Source: Saturnia japonica
Lineage: Eukaryota > Arthropoda > Insecta > Lepidoptera > Saturniidae
Length of the DNA stretch: 64,000 nucleotides
Direction: 5' to 3'
Assembly: GCA_033032175.1 (NCBI GenBank)
Contig: CM065329.1
Coordinates: 11,042,985 to 11,106,984 of the forward strand
The notes under the pieces are model-generated. The model made no database searches. It was not told the origin of the DNA and worked only from the letters and a program-made list of their open reading frames with translations. Position 1 is the first letter of the stretch. Every line of letters begins with the position of its first letter. The position numbers and the translations under genes are program-made. This document shows positions 1-12,070 of this stretch, piece by piece.

Positions 1-1180
1 ATGAATAAAAAAAAACATTATCCGATATCCTTTTTTGCCACCCCCAGTTGACTGCCGCCTGGGTGCTCTGCGGCTTACACCCCCCGTCAGGGCCCTGCCC
101 TAATCATAATGACCGATGATATGATGAAGCGATGATGACACAAATGTAGCAAGTTTTCCTAACTAACCTGCTATTTGAGGAACCTGCGCTCTCATCAGAC
201 GATGCAGGAGGACCGTAGCAGTACTCCACAAGCAGGATACGCACCATCTCCTGCAAAATTTTAAAGACTATTAAATCAGTCGAAGGACAGAATATTTTGA
301 GCGTATAGGTAATTAAAATTAAAAATATTTTAATGGCAATAGGCTATTTAAGCCCTAAGAAAGCACAAAAACACTACCACCGGTTCGGAGAAACATCTCA
401 GTCATCGAGAAGAACCGGTAAGAAACTCGATCGGGATTATAATTATTTTTTTTATTAACCCGACTTCAACAAACGACACTACGTTGCTCAATTCGAATGT
501 ACATTCTTTTTTACGTATGTTCAGCCGTAACTTCTTTTAAAAATTATTTTTTTGTCGGATAGGGAATAACCTCAAGGTCATTAGACCTTCAACTTCGACG
601 ATACACAAGGGAACTCTTTCAAAATTGTTGAACATTGTTTTATTTTTTGGTAAAAAATTTCTTTTATTATACAACTGTATTTATATGTACATAAAATCAC
701 AAACCAGGACGCTCTCCTCCCCGAGGGGCAGTTAAATGGGACGGCAAAATCATAATAAAATTTAAATATTGTTGGAAAAAAAAAACAACTTTATTCACAA
801 AGCGCCTAGTATACAACGCATATTACTTATTTTTACCCAAATCCTAAGGGTACATTCCGAAATAATAATAAAAATATAACACAAATGGAAAAGTTATAAG
901 AATGCAAATGTATTAAAGGATTCCTATTGTCCCGATCACAAAAAATGTCACTCATTATTATATTTGTGAGAGAGTGGGCGCCACTATTAAATGTCTGCCC
1001 GGTTCAAAAAGAAAAAAAACGTAAATTCGTGGTTGGATCCGTTATATAATAACCTTACGACAGTACAACCTGCTTGACGTGGTCCATGATCTCATTGTTC
1101 GGCAAATCAGTATTATTACAGAACTTAATAAACTACTTAACCGCCTTCAAAAAAGGAAGAGGTTGTCAATTGAAATGTAT
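1..1180. other. No gene seen
   Basis: AT-rich DNA with repeat pieces: 360-440 (reverse of 48.9 kb) and 530-610 (like 7.0 and 56.7 kb). No exon with splice support was found. Confidence 0.4.
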
Positions 1181-1185
1181 AGATA

Positions 1186-1700
1186 CTAGCTGTGCCCGTG
1201 GTTTCGCTCACGTGGGCTACAGAATGCCCGCGCGAATCTTGCTCGCCCGCTCCCGGCTATTTTAAAGACGATAATGCTTATTTTGGGTGTTCCATAATAG
1301 ATAGATAAATACTCTCCCAGATTTTTTTTGTGGGTCTTTTTAATGCTTACAATTATGTAGTACATTAAGTTGCTATATCTCTTATGGTTTACTCAGCGTA
1401 AGCCATTTAAGCGTCCGAATTGATTCACCATAACCAGTTTTTTTTTATTTGCGTGGAATCCCAATTCTTTTTCAAAAATAAAAGTAGCCTAAGTTACTCC
1501 CTATAATATCAGCTATCTATCAGTAAAAGTCACGTCAAAATCAGTTCAACCGTTTCGGAAATTACCCGGAACAAACAGACAGACAAGCTAAAATTTTAAA
1601 ATTTAGTTTTTTGTTATCGTATATACATTTCATATGCATTTAGTAAAAAGCTGTTATTTTGACATTACAAACAGACATTATTAATTCTATACATATAGAT
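1186..1700 (-). mobile_element. Helitron-like repeat, CTAGCTGTGCCCG family
   Basis: Starts ACTAGCTGTGCCCGTGGTTT and runs through a block shared with 13860-14337, including CCGTTTCGGAAATTACCCGG and the bladder of AT-rich sequence around 1600. Confidence 0.6.
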
Positions 1701-2088
1701 TATTTTATTTATAGCTTCTTTGTTTATGAACCGATTTATATGATTTATATGATTCATTTTTAAGTGGTGTTGTTCCATTTTATTGGCATTTGAATGTACA
1801 CTAGGGAACTCTTCAAATTCATTAAAATTGATTTTCTTTATTTGATAATAATTGTCTTGTATTGATTGATTGATGTTAATACCACACGCTATCACATTTC
1901 CTAAGATAGTTTTCGAATTAGTCTGGCAACCGTACAACTGGGCAGGGTTCGCATGACTCCAATAACGAAGGATCCCGTTTTGTTCAATTGGACAGCAATT
2001 TGCCAATTGTAGTCGAGCTGTAACAATACACGCAACTCGCATGTAACTTATAAAATCTACATGTGTACTATTAAAAAATATTATCGGC

Positions 2089-2560
2089 TTTTTTTTTAGA
2101 TGACTACACTGTTAGTCTTAGGAGCTCTGGAGCCGCTGCGGCTTTTACAGCTTCACCGGACTTGGGAGCGAGCGCTTATGGCACCCAGCCGTAAAAGTTT
2201 TGGACAACTCGCGCGAGGGTGGCAGAGCGGTCGTCACGCATGCGAATAGGTCGCGATCTGGCTAATTCCCTACTCCTACAAATTCGAGCGAACTAACATA
2301 TACTCATATGCATGTTCCCCTCTACCTGGGAGGAAGGAGGGAAACATGCGTATGTGTATTTAGTGATCGGAAAGTTTTTCTACACTAACAAGCGCAAAAA
2401 AGAAAAAAAAAGGTCCCTTACAGAACCCATGTACCTGTGTGGTGTGCACGTGTTGTATGTGGGTAGCTAATTGCGTGACCCAAGGGCTTCACGCCGAGGA
2501 ACGGACCTAGGCTTGGGTTGCCGCTAGAGAGGGTGGGCGTGGCGGGTGTCCGGGAGCGAA
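2089..2560 (-). mobile_element. 3' fragment of the Jockey-like element
   Basis: Poly(T) at 2089-2097, followed by the same 3' UTR as 7867-8391 read on the - strand. Similarity ends near 2560, at the sequence matching about 8445. It is more diverged than the 7.9 kb copy. Confidence 0.75.
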
Positions 2561-2569
2561 TATCATGGG

Positions 2570-2760
2570 CTTGGTCTGCTTCCTTAAATAGACATGAAGA
2601 AATTTTTCTCCACCTGGAGAAGCCCGACTAATAAAACACCTCCCCCACCCTACAGAAGATCGCAGCCAAATAATGAAAAAACCTTGTGTTGTGTTCTTGC
2701 GGTCAGTAGGGTTTCCAGAGCTCTTTTTACAAGGCTGACAATGCAGTATTGATACTTCGT
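2570..2760 (+). repeat. Dispersed repeat, also at 23330-23540
   Basis: Both copies share CCACCCTACAGAAGAT-GCAGCC and TTGTGTTGTGTTCTTGCGGT-like blocks, with GAGAAGCCCGACT or its variant before them. The type of element is not resolved (probably a non-LTR 3' end). Confidence 0.5.
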
Positions 2761-3074
2761 AAGCTTTTTTGCCTCATATTTGTGTTTATAAAAAAAATGC
2801 ATAATATAACCATGTACCTATTTGTTCCGATGCCCTATTCTAGTAGATGAGATGTTTTAAACGGTGACCTCGAAGCCCGTACGTTTCTACGTCATAAGCA
2901 GTTCTATCGTCATAAATATGTATATATTTAGTCCAGTGTAAGGTTTCCTTCGACCTTGACAAAGGTTTGTACTGGATTATCGTCCCACACATATTTCTAT
3001 TGCGTATTGGATTTGCTCGTCTTTGATTACATTCTTTATATTGTAAAACAAATGGTAAATGACGAAATATATAA

Positions 3075-3711
3075 AATAAATACTAATATTATAAAGCTTA
3101 AAAGTTTGTTTGGGTGAACACGCTAATCTCAGGAATGACTGGTTCGAATGGAAAAAATGTTTTAGTTTTGGATAGCCCATTTATCGGGGAAGGAGCATCA
3201 ATGAAAAAGGATGTAAAAACGGAAGAAATTTATTCCTTTTGAGAGCTTCCGTTGCGTGCGTTGCGTTAATGGTTAAAGTTTCGCAATAATCGTGTATGCC
3301 AGAATTATTTTTCTTAAAAAGTTCTAAAAAAACGTCTGCGATTTTAAGGTTTACTAAATATAACCTTTTTATTGTAATAAAATTTGTTCTTAAATAATAA
3401 ATTATTTGCGAAGGTGTTTTTTTAAACAAGGTGTTAACCCTTATCAAAATAAATCAATTATTCATCACAAGTATTTAATTTTGTACAAATTCGTCCTTTG
3501 CAGTAATTGATTTAATTGAATATCTCATGAGGTATCACAGTTTTAAAATAACTCGGCAGCAAAATAATGATCAAGTATTGCGAGCGTATTTTTATTATGC
3601 AGAATGATGTGGGAGGCAGACGGCACCTATACGTTGCATACGAGCCACTCTCTTTAACACTTTTTCTCTCTCTCTTATATGACGCAGACGAAGTTACGCG
3701 GGTCAGCAAAA
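3075..3711 (+). mobile_element. Helitron copy, diverged
   Basis: It follows the 39351 family from TACTAATATTATAAAGCTTA to GACGAAGTTACGCGGGTCAGC. Both exact ends are eroded (no TC or CTAG). Confidence 0.65.
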
Positions 3712-3719
3712 TATGGTTT

Positions 3720-5020
3720 ATGCTCGCCGCTTTATAAGAAATAATGCAGCGACTATCGGAGACTCCAGGATTTTCCTTGATATCTTCATTACGGAATTAC
3801 AAATCTTGTGGGCGTAATCAGGGTTGCAAGCACTGTATGTACACGGTCCGACAACCCATGTAAGAATGATGTATGTCTGTTTATTTGGGGATGCACCCAG
3901 TGGCCTCCAACCTCCCCTAAATAGCCATCACAAGCCTCGCATGACTAATGTTATCGCTGTCCGTAAGTTACCTTGTAACTAATCTTGATCATCCTCATAA
4001 TCTGACAAGCTCCAGCCAGAATGATCTTCGCCTCGAACAATCTTGATCCAATATTAACGGTATCCCGTCGCGATGCGGCTCCAGCAAGAATTATCCTTCA
4101 AGCCCATCGCCGACTCTTTATACAGCTCCTGGGCCCCAGAGCACGATTACTGTTGCTAGCGTACGGCGTCTCTACATTCTATTCAGTTCCTTTATTTTCC
4201 ATGTATTTTTGAGTACTTCAGAAAACTATTATCTCGTTCCAATGACACATGTTTTCTTCTTTTTAATAATCCCATAGACACGACTCTGTGACATATTCAT
4301 TATCAAATGTACTGAACTTTAATAACACAAAGAGAAACTTCAGCGGACCTGAGTGTAAAAATACAAACTTGTATTATATTAGTTATCACAGTTATGATCA
4401 CCGCCACGCCAGGATTAATTTCATGGAAGTGCATCAGTATCTAATATGTGTTTTAGTAGACGATACTTAAGCATTTCAACTGGTATACAATAGTTTTTAA
4501 AATTCTCAAATCACATACAGAGATAAATTCAATAAATTACAATAACATGAATATTTCAATTAAAAATTAAATTAAATCATATTGAATATATATTTAAAAA
4601 CGATCATTCTCGCTTTACATAAAACTGAAAGCTTTAAATTTTTAATACAACTGAATTATAATTCCAAAATAATAATTGATGTGTATTGGATTAATACCTA
4701 AAATGCTTAATTACATTCATCTCTCTAAAATATATAGTACTTATATATAAGTACTACGAAAAGTATAATGCAAAATTAGAAATATTTACACAGTATATGT
4801 ATATAATATATATATGTAGTAAGTAGTGTATATAATTAAACAATTAGATAATTCTGTTCTATAATAAGCATCTAGTTCGCCATATTAAGAAACGCTTACG
4901 AGTTCGTTAACCTTTGGCATTGGTCGACTCGTGGGCGTGGCCCTGTGCCAATTACCTACACCGAGTGACCGGGATGAATCCGGAGGAAGAAAGTTATGTT
5001 TACACTGTGATTTGAAACGC
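3720..5020. other. No gene seen
   Basis: 3720-4215 is moderately GC-rich and may be an unrecognised repeat; its 63-codon frame shows no motif. 4215-5020 is AT-rich, with TA-rich simple sequence at 4735-4830. Confidence 0.4.
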
Positions 5021-5027
5021 ATACCAT

Positions 5028-5222
5028 CACGCCTGTATCCCCGAAGGGTTAGGCAGAAGTGTACTAATAATGTACACCCTACAGACCATTAAATGGTTAC
5101 AAAGCCAAACTCCGAGCTGATACTGAAAATTTCACAGAAAAACCCAATAACACTTTGCTCTACCTGGGAATCGAATCCAGAACCTCGAGCATAGCAGTCG
5201 CTCTTAGGATCACTAGGCTAAT
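5028..5222 (-). mobile_element. tRNA-derived SINE
   Basis: On the - strand a tRNA-like head (near 5222-5160, B-box-like GGATTCGATTCCC) is followed by a body shared with 38461-38717, including AAGTGTACTAATAATGTACA. Pol III type. Confidence 0.65.
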
Positions 5223-6099
5223 GTAGTTGAAACGCAATGAAGCGAAAAAGCGACATTAAAAATAGATAAACACACATTTATAGGATTTAGCTTACGAGAG
5301 AATGAGATAGAATACATGTAGGTACATTATACACGATTAATGCAAGTCCTGATTGATGAAGGACCCTGTTGTCTTGTACTTCGAGGAGTGGAGTGGAGTG
5401 TGGCGTGAAGACGTACCTGATATAATAAGGTCCCTCATTTTGCAAATTTACAAAGACGCGACGTGACTACCAAAAAAAGTCCTCCGAAAAATATGACGGT
5501 ACTTAGGTAGGACCTACCTACTTCTTTTCCCCAGCTTTTTTCCCCAAATACCAATCTTTTGCGACAACTGTACGATGATTATTATCACAGATCCATTTAC
5601 GCTGGTGTATGTCTGTGCACGTGATTCTATTTTCAATTATAGTTTTTTTTATACTTGTCTTGCATAACAGCTAATGTGTTTCACAGGCCGAGGTTGTAAG
5701 GACGTCGTCTAACATATTTTAACAGATTGGTAGGTACATTCAATTATACTAGCGGTCGCCCAATGATCGAAATTTGACCAGCGACTATTTAATCATAGAC
5801 TATTTTCTGTTTAACATTTGCAGTATCAACCTAAACAATGAATATTAAATCACTTGCTGTCACTTTTTATTGAGTGACATTGTCAATATTTTGGGGGGTC
5901 TAAGTTCAATGGTATTGGTCGAGTTAGGATTCGCAGTATTAATTTATTTAATTTAATATATTAGTAACTGTAACTTTCTGTATTCCTTCTCCATATAAGT
6001 TTTAACCATGCCAAATCTCACAGTCTTTCGTGCACGGAATACGCTTAAAAGGGGTACAACATTTTTACTTTACGTATTAATTTAATGATTTTTATAACT

Positions 6100-6431
6100 A
6101 ACTAGCGACCCATCCCGGCTTCGCTCGGGTAAAAGGGTAATATATATATAAACATAGATCTATTTGTTTACGCGGCGCACGCCAGTTAAGCTCCCAGTCG
6201 GCATGATTTTTTTTCTTTGACAATTATCATCATATTTCAGCCAATTTACACAAAATCTTAATGAATCACTTAACCTACTTTATGAAAATTCGTTCGGTAG
6301 TTTTTGAGTTAATCGCGTTCAGACAGACGCGACGCGGCGGGGAACTTTGTTTTATAACATAGTACATGATTTTTGCTTTGTATTCTATACTAGCTGTGCC
6401 CGCGCCTTCGCTCGCGTGGACTACAGACTTT
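6100..6431 (-). mobile_element. Two Helitron-like CTAG ends, partial copies
   Basis: ACTAGCGACCCATCCCGGCT at 6103 opens one repeat (to about 6365). ACTAGCTGTGCCCGCGCCTT at 6388 opens another, cut by the SINE. Such starts are the reverse of CTAG-ending Helitron 3' ends. Confidence 0.55.
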
Positions 6432-6677
6432 ATTAAAATATATGAGGATACAAATTCACACAAGGCCATTTAATTCCAAACCAAGCAAAGCTTGTACTAA
6501 GGAAAGGTTTAGTTTAGGTAACTAAACAGCTGATATACATATATATACAGATATTTAACACTCAGACACACAACTGTCAATTATGCTCATCACACAAAGT
6601 CAGTCATGGGCGGGGATCGAACCCGTGACTTCTCGGCTCAATAGTAGGGTTTTACTACCACTGCGCCACGAGGCCTA
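6432..6677 (-). mobile_element. tRNA-derived SINE, second family
   Basis: The - strand starts GGCCTCGTGGCGCAGTGGTA (A box TGGCGCAGTGG) and has GGGTTCGATCCCCGCC as B box near 6610. A tRNA-unrelated body follows, to about 6432. The head could be mistaken for a true tRNA gene, but the anticodon region is too long. Confidence 0.7.
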
Positions 6678-6999
6678 TTTATGAAGAAATCGTGACAATT
6701 TTTTGTGACAACTGCAAATCTCTATCATTTTGTTTATATAAGTAGGTTCGTTGATTGTTTTTTTTTATAGAACATATGTATTGGGTTACAATATTTATTT
6801 CGAAATTTTTTATATTTTATTACAAGGATAATTTTATGTTAATACTAATATTATAATTGAAATACAAATAAAAGGAAATACGCAATACGTGACAGAAGTG
6901 AATCTTCTTAGGCGATAAAATATATTACTCACTGTGAAATAACCGCATAGTACATTTTAAACAACATTAAAACAATATAATTTTTGAAAGGTGAACAAA

Positions 7000-7850
7000 T
7001 GTTTTTGAAAAGTTCCCTTGTGTATCTTCGAAGTTAAAAATCCAATGTCAATGAAGTAAAAATGGGACCACCCTTGAGGTACCTATCCCTATCCAACAAA
7101 AAAAAAAGAACCCTCCAAAATGGTTCATAACAAAAAAGGTATGGCTGAAAATCCATGAAATAAAAATATCGAAGTGTCTGTTTGTAATGTCAAAATAACA
7201 ACTTTTTACTAAATACATATGAAAGTATATACATAAACTATAACAAAAAAAAAAACATTTTAAATTTTTTTTTCTGTCTATTTGTTCCGGATAATGTCCG
7301 AAACGGTTGGACCGATTTTTACGGTATTTTCACTGATAGATAGCTGATGTTATAGGGAGTAACTTAGGCTTGCTACTTTTATTTTAGAAAAAGAATTAGT
7401 TTTCCTCACAAATAAATAAAAACTGGTCATGGTGAATCAATTCGGGCGCTTAAATGGTTTACATTATTAGTTATAACTCGTAAGAAACTTTCTGGCTGAT
7501 CCGGATCCCCAACGCGCCTTTATGGTCATAAAGTTTGGCTCGAATTGTTTACATTATTTTTACACTTCGCAGCTTATTTTTGGCGAAAGTTTTTAAATTG
7601 GCAACACTTACACCACTGTTAAAAGGTATGGATGTATTTTCACGTTTCCTTTGCCATCGTCCTTTGCTACGGTTATGTCGCCGGTAGACGCCATTTTGAA
7701 GAATTCTTTTTAGCCGCGAAAGTTTTCTAGAAAAGAAAATAATTGTTAATTAATAATCCTTCGAACCGAGACATATGAACATAAGAACTATATGTGTATG
7801 TAAGTATATTATTCTGATCTTATATTACATGTAGGGCGACATTATTAACT
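7000..7850 (+). repeat. Partial Helitron-like repeat plus unassigned DNA
   Basis: 7160-7470 carries the CCGAAACGGTTGGACCGATT block of the CTAGCTGTGCCCG family. 7010-7100 resembles stretches near 530-610 and 56650-56740 (TTCGAAG...CACAAGGGAAC). 7480-7850 shows nothing I can name. Confidence 0.45.
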
Positions 7851-7866
7851 ACTAGCTGACCCGCGC

Positions 7867-10650
7867 TTTTTTTTTTTTTTTTTAGAACTGACTACACTGT
7901 TAGCCTTAGGGGCCCTAAAGCCGCTGCAGCTTTTACAGCTTCACCGGACTTGGGGGCGAGCGCAGAGGGCACTCAGCCGCGAAAGTTTTGTGGACGACTC
8001 GCACGAGGGTGCCAAAGTGGCCGAACCTCGGCTCGGGCGGTCGTCGCGTTCGCAAATAGGTCGCGATCTATTCGAATCCCTACACCTACGATTCGAGCTA
8101 ACTAAATATACACATAGGCACGTTCCCTTCCTCCTGGGAGGAAGGAAGGAACCGTGCGTATGTGTATTCAGTAATCGGAATGTTTCTACACTAACTAGCG
8201 CTAACTAACTAGCGTAAAAAAAGAAAAAAAAAAAAGGTCCCTCACAGAACCTATGTACCTGTGTGGTGTGCACGTGTGTATGTTCATACGTGTGTAGTGT
8301 TGTATGTAGGTAGCTAAGTGATGCACGTACAGTGTCACTTGTATCGCGCGGGCGGTTGCCTGACCCAAGGGTTTCACACCGAGGAACGGACCTAGACTTG
8401 GGTTACCGCTAGAGAGGGTGGACGTGACGGGTGTGCTGGAGCGAAATTGACCGCCCGCCCTCTGCGGAGAGAACGGTGGTTACGCGGGCGTGGGCGCTGG
8501 CACGCTCTGTTTGGAGAGACGGATGTGTAATATTTATTCGAATTTTCGATGTGATCGTCGGGATCAATAAAAATATTGCGCGGCCGGCGTTTGCACCGGA
8601 TGTCCGTGGGTGCCGGAACATAAGTGGCGGCTGTTTTTATTAACGGATTCGCGTGGTTCGACGCGGTGTCGAAATACGAACGGGAGAGCTGTTTAACGTA
8701 GGCATGTATCGAAGGAAGCTCCATATCTCTATGGAGATCTACGCTTCGAACATACCACGGGGCCCCGGTGAGACGATAGAGGAACCTATTCTGTATCGAT
8801 TGTAACCGTTTGAAACTCGACTCGGACATATGTGCGAACACGGCGCAACTGTATGTCAAAATTGGTCGAATACACGTCTTGTAGAGCGTGAGCTTATGTC
8901 GCGTGGACATTTTACTCACCGAACACAACAGAGGATGCAACCGGCCCAGGACCCACGCGGCCCTGTTCCTAACCTTACGGATGTGGGGTCTAAAAGAGAG
9001 CCTACTATCTAGGGTTACCCCTAGATATTTGGTCTCTCTTACATACGGAATCGGATTATCGTAGAGCTTAACAGGTTTAAGCTTCCACGGTATCTGTGAC
9101 GAATCCGCATCGAAGAGCATCGCGGCGCTCTTCGAGGGATTAACGGCTATACGCCACTCGTTAAACCACTTCCCGAGAGTGGTCACGGAGCGTTGGACTT
9201 TGTGTCTGAGGTGGGATCTATTCCTATCTGAGGCATATAAGACTGTATCGTCAGCGTATAGCCCTACCTCGACCTCCGGGAGTCGAGGTAGGTCACTGAC
9301 GTACAGGTTAAATAGGCTAGGAGCCAGGATCGAACCTTGCGGAACGCCTGAGCGTATTGAACGGGGCGTGGACAATTCACCTTCCACTCTATAGCGGAAG
9401 GTGCGATCTGTTAAATAGTCGCGAATTATTTTAATTAGCCTATCGGGGACTTCAAAGCGGTACAACTTGTAAATCAATCACTCGTGCCAGACCTTATCAA
9501 AGGCCTTGGCCACGTCGAAAAAGACCGCAAGTGTACGGCGGGGTTTATAAAGTTCAGCAAAATTAAATGCAACGTGCTCCGTGAGGCGGTGCACTTGATG
9601 AGTGCAAGAATATCTAGCACGGAAACCGAATTGCTCAGGCGGATAGAGGTCTTTCTCCTCTATTATTGGCTTGAGACGGTTCAGAAGGATCCGCTCGTAA
9701 ATTTTCCCTAACGTATTTAGGAGACTGATCGGACGATAGCTGTCGGGAAGCGACGCGCTCTTGCCGGGCTTACGGATACCTATGACTATTGCCTTTTTCC
9801 AGGCGGCTGGAAAATGGCAGTGGACTATGGCTACATTGAAGATGCAGACCAATAGAGCTATGAGGCGATCAGGAAGAAGCCTAAGTACTTCATTCCTGAT
9901 CCCGTCGGGACCTGGTGCTTTTCTGAGCTTAAGGCTTTTTATAATGGAAAGAACCTCCTCAGACGTGACTGGGGACAGGGAGGCTGTCGCGGGGAGCTTA
10001 TCCAGCTCCCGCACGCATCCATCGATACCCTCGACCCGGTCGGTATTTGCATCGACACTGTTCGGAGAGCACTGGCTCTCCAAACAAGTGGCGAGGCACT
10101 CCGCCTTGTCGCTGCTATCGAAGGCGAGCGGTATACCGGGACCCCTCTCGAGGGGGGGCATAAGATAAGAAGCCTCTATTTTGAGGCTGCGAGCTAGTTT
10201 CCAGTAAGCCAGATGCGACGGCCTTAGCCCTTCGACGAGGGCGTCCCATCTGTGACTCCTGAGTTCTAATATGCGGGCTCTAACCGCTCTCTGAAGCGCG
10301 CGTAAGCGTGCGCGGTTTTCCTCGGTCGGATAGTGGTCGTGCGCACGAGTCGCCGCGTTCTTTTCCGTCAACAACGCCCGCACGTCGGCAGGGAGTACGA
10401 AGCGGCGATCGCTCGCCTCTTCGACCTCTCTCGAGGCCTCTCCGATGCCGACCTGCAGGTGGTCGACCAGGGAATCGATCGCGAGATCTACATCCGCAAC
10501 GGACCCCAATACGTCCGGGATCCTATCTAAACTGGACGAGGACGGCCTGTCCGCAAGATAATGTTTTAACTTAGCATAGTCAACCACTTGGACCGAAGGA
10601 GGGCTAGAGTCGTCTGGTTGACCTAGCTGCATGATGACCGGACGGTGGTC
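7867..10650 (-). mobile_element. Jockey-like non-LTR retrotransposon, 5' truncated
   Basis: On the - strand it reads from 10650 to a poly(A) tail at 7883-7867. Target duplication CTGACCCGCGC at 7856-7866 and 10651-10661 gives exact borders. It has lost ORF1 and the endonuclease, keeping the connector, reverse transcriptase, C-terminal region and a ~520-bp 3' UTR (7884-8391). Three further 3' fragments of the family lie at 2089-2560, 16661-16987 and 31736-32420. Confidence 0.93.
8392..10632 (-). pseudogene. Non-LTR ORF2 (reverse transcriptase), one in-frame stop
   Basis: Two open segments, 10632-9478 and 9477-8392, lie in the same frame, separated by one TGA at 9480-9478 just after reverse transcriptase motif A (FDVAKAFDKVWHE). 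Other motifs seen: APGPDG, SYRPISLLNTLGK, SGVPQGSILAP and the catalytic YADDTVLYA. A thumb/C-terminal region ends near 8392. The domain order and motifs fit the Jockey/CR1 group. Truncated at its N-terminus and interrupted, so not autonomous. Confidence 0.9.
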
Positions 10651-11374
10651 CTGACCCGCGCAACATCGTCTGCCTTATATAAGAGAAAGAGAGAGAGAAA
10701 GGGTTAGAGAAAGTGGGTCGTAGGTACTTTATTAAAAGTATCGCCTGCCTCCCACATTACACTTCATAATAAAAATGCGCTTGAGATACTTGATCATTAT
10801 TTTGCTGCCGAGTTAATTTAAAACTGTAATATCTCTTAAGATATTCATTTAAATCAATTACTGTAAAGAGGAATTTTGTTCAAAATTAAATACTTGTGAT
10901 GAATAACGTATTTATTTCGATAAGGATTAATACATAAAAACACCTTCGCAAATAATTTATTATTTTAGGACAAATTTTATTACCAATAAAAAGGTTAGGA
11001 TATTGAGTAAACCTTAAAAAATAGCCATTAGCGGTCGCGGACTTTTTTTAGAACTTTATAAGAGAAACAATTTCGTCACACACGATTGTTGCATAACTTT
11101 TACCATTTACGCAGCGCTCGCAATGGAAGATCTCAAAAGGAATAAATTTCCCCCGTTTTTGCAACATTTGTCATTGATGCTCCGCTCCTATTGATCGTAG
11201 CGTGATGTTATATAGCCTATAGCCTTCCTCGATAAATAGACTATCCAACACTAAAACATTTTTTTCCATTGAAACTAGTAGTTCCTGAGATTAGCGCGTT
11301 CAACCAAACAAACAAACAAACTCTTCAGCTTTATAATATTACTTTAGGGATTTTTTGTATTATGTACTACGTAC

Positions 11375-11880
11375 TAGAGACGAAGAACCAAATTGTTTAA
11401 AACACGCGTTCGAGTGCGTACACTCGCACTCATTCAGTCTCTGTCGGGAACTTCAGACGATTACACGTTTCAGTGCTAAATTTTTACTGTAACAACTCGA
11501 GAAACACAATTAAAAACCAAGAAGTGACAATTCATCAGTATTCATCATCGCGCTGGACTTCGGAATCATCATAGTTTTACGGTAACCTCCATCTCGGAAC
11601 GAACTAAACAGTTCTCTATGACTTATCTTTGTTGTAACGTGAAGCTGTGGAACCAGCTCCCGGCCAGTGTGTTCCCTACTTCTTACGACATCGAGTCGTT
11701 TAAGCGTAACGTGAAGAGATATTTATGCAGGCTGGCATAACAGCGGTGACCGTCGATGGATTTAGATCTCTCGGTGGTCACCGTTGTGTTTGGATTGTGC
11801 TGTGCTTACCATCAGGAACAGTATTGTCAATATGCCGAGGTATTATTAAAAAAAGATCATCAATGTACTAATGCGCGCGT
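11375..11880 (+). mobile_element. 3' remnant of a CR1/Jockey-type non-LTR element
   Basis: A frame at 11636-11740 reads NVKLWNQLPASVFPTSYDIE, then FKRNVKRYLCRLA and stop, typical of the C-terminus of reverse transcriptases of this group. It is followed by a 3' UTR block with GTGACCGTCGATGGA and ACCATCAGG. A related 3' tail occurs at 56800-56900. Confidence 0.65.
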
Positions 11881-12070
11881 GCCCCACGCTTCGCGGTGTC
11901 AAGTAGAACAAATTTTTTATTTGTAATAACTGTTCTTATACGTAGAACATAATACCTCAATGCTTTTTGACCAGATGTTGAGCTGTCATATTTTTGTTTT
12001 TACTGTAATTCATTAACATAGGTTCTTTGACCCTATGTTATGTAATATTGGTGGCATTTTGCGTGATATA

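Larger units (their letters stand above)
7852..11350 (-). mobile_element. Non-autonomous Helitron, split by the Jockey-like insertion
   Basis: On the - strand it starts TC at 11350 and ends CTAG at 7852, flanked by A and T as expected for Helitrons. The bulk is 10651-11350; the last ~15 bp (7852-7866) lie beyond the non-LTR insertion. It is the same family as 39351-40043 (5' end TATACTAATATTATAAAGCT-like; 3' end with GACGAAG...GCGCGGGTCAGCTAG). It contains a CT/GA-rich tract at 10682-10700. Confidence 0.8.

Noticed and set aside
4021..4212. 63-codon frame on the + strand
   Set aside because: No motif, no splice or start context, hydrophobic composition that looks accidental, and a neighbouring GC-richer patch of unknown repeat.
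6600..6677. tRNA gene on the - strand
   Set aside because: The A and B boxes are good, but the middle is too long and does not fold into an anticodon arm, and a SINE body follows directly.
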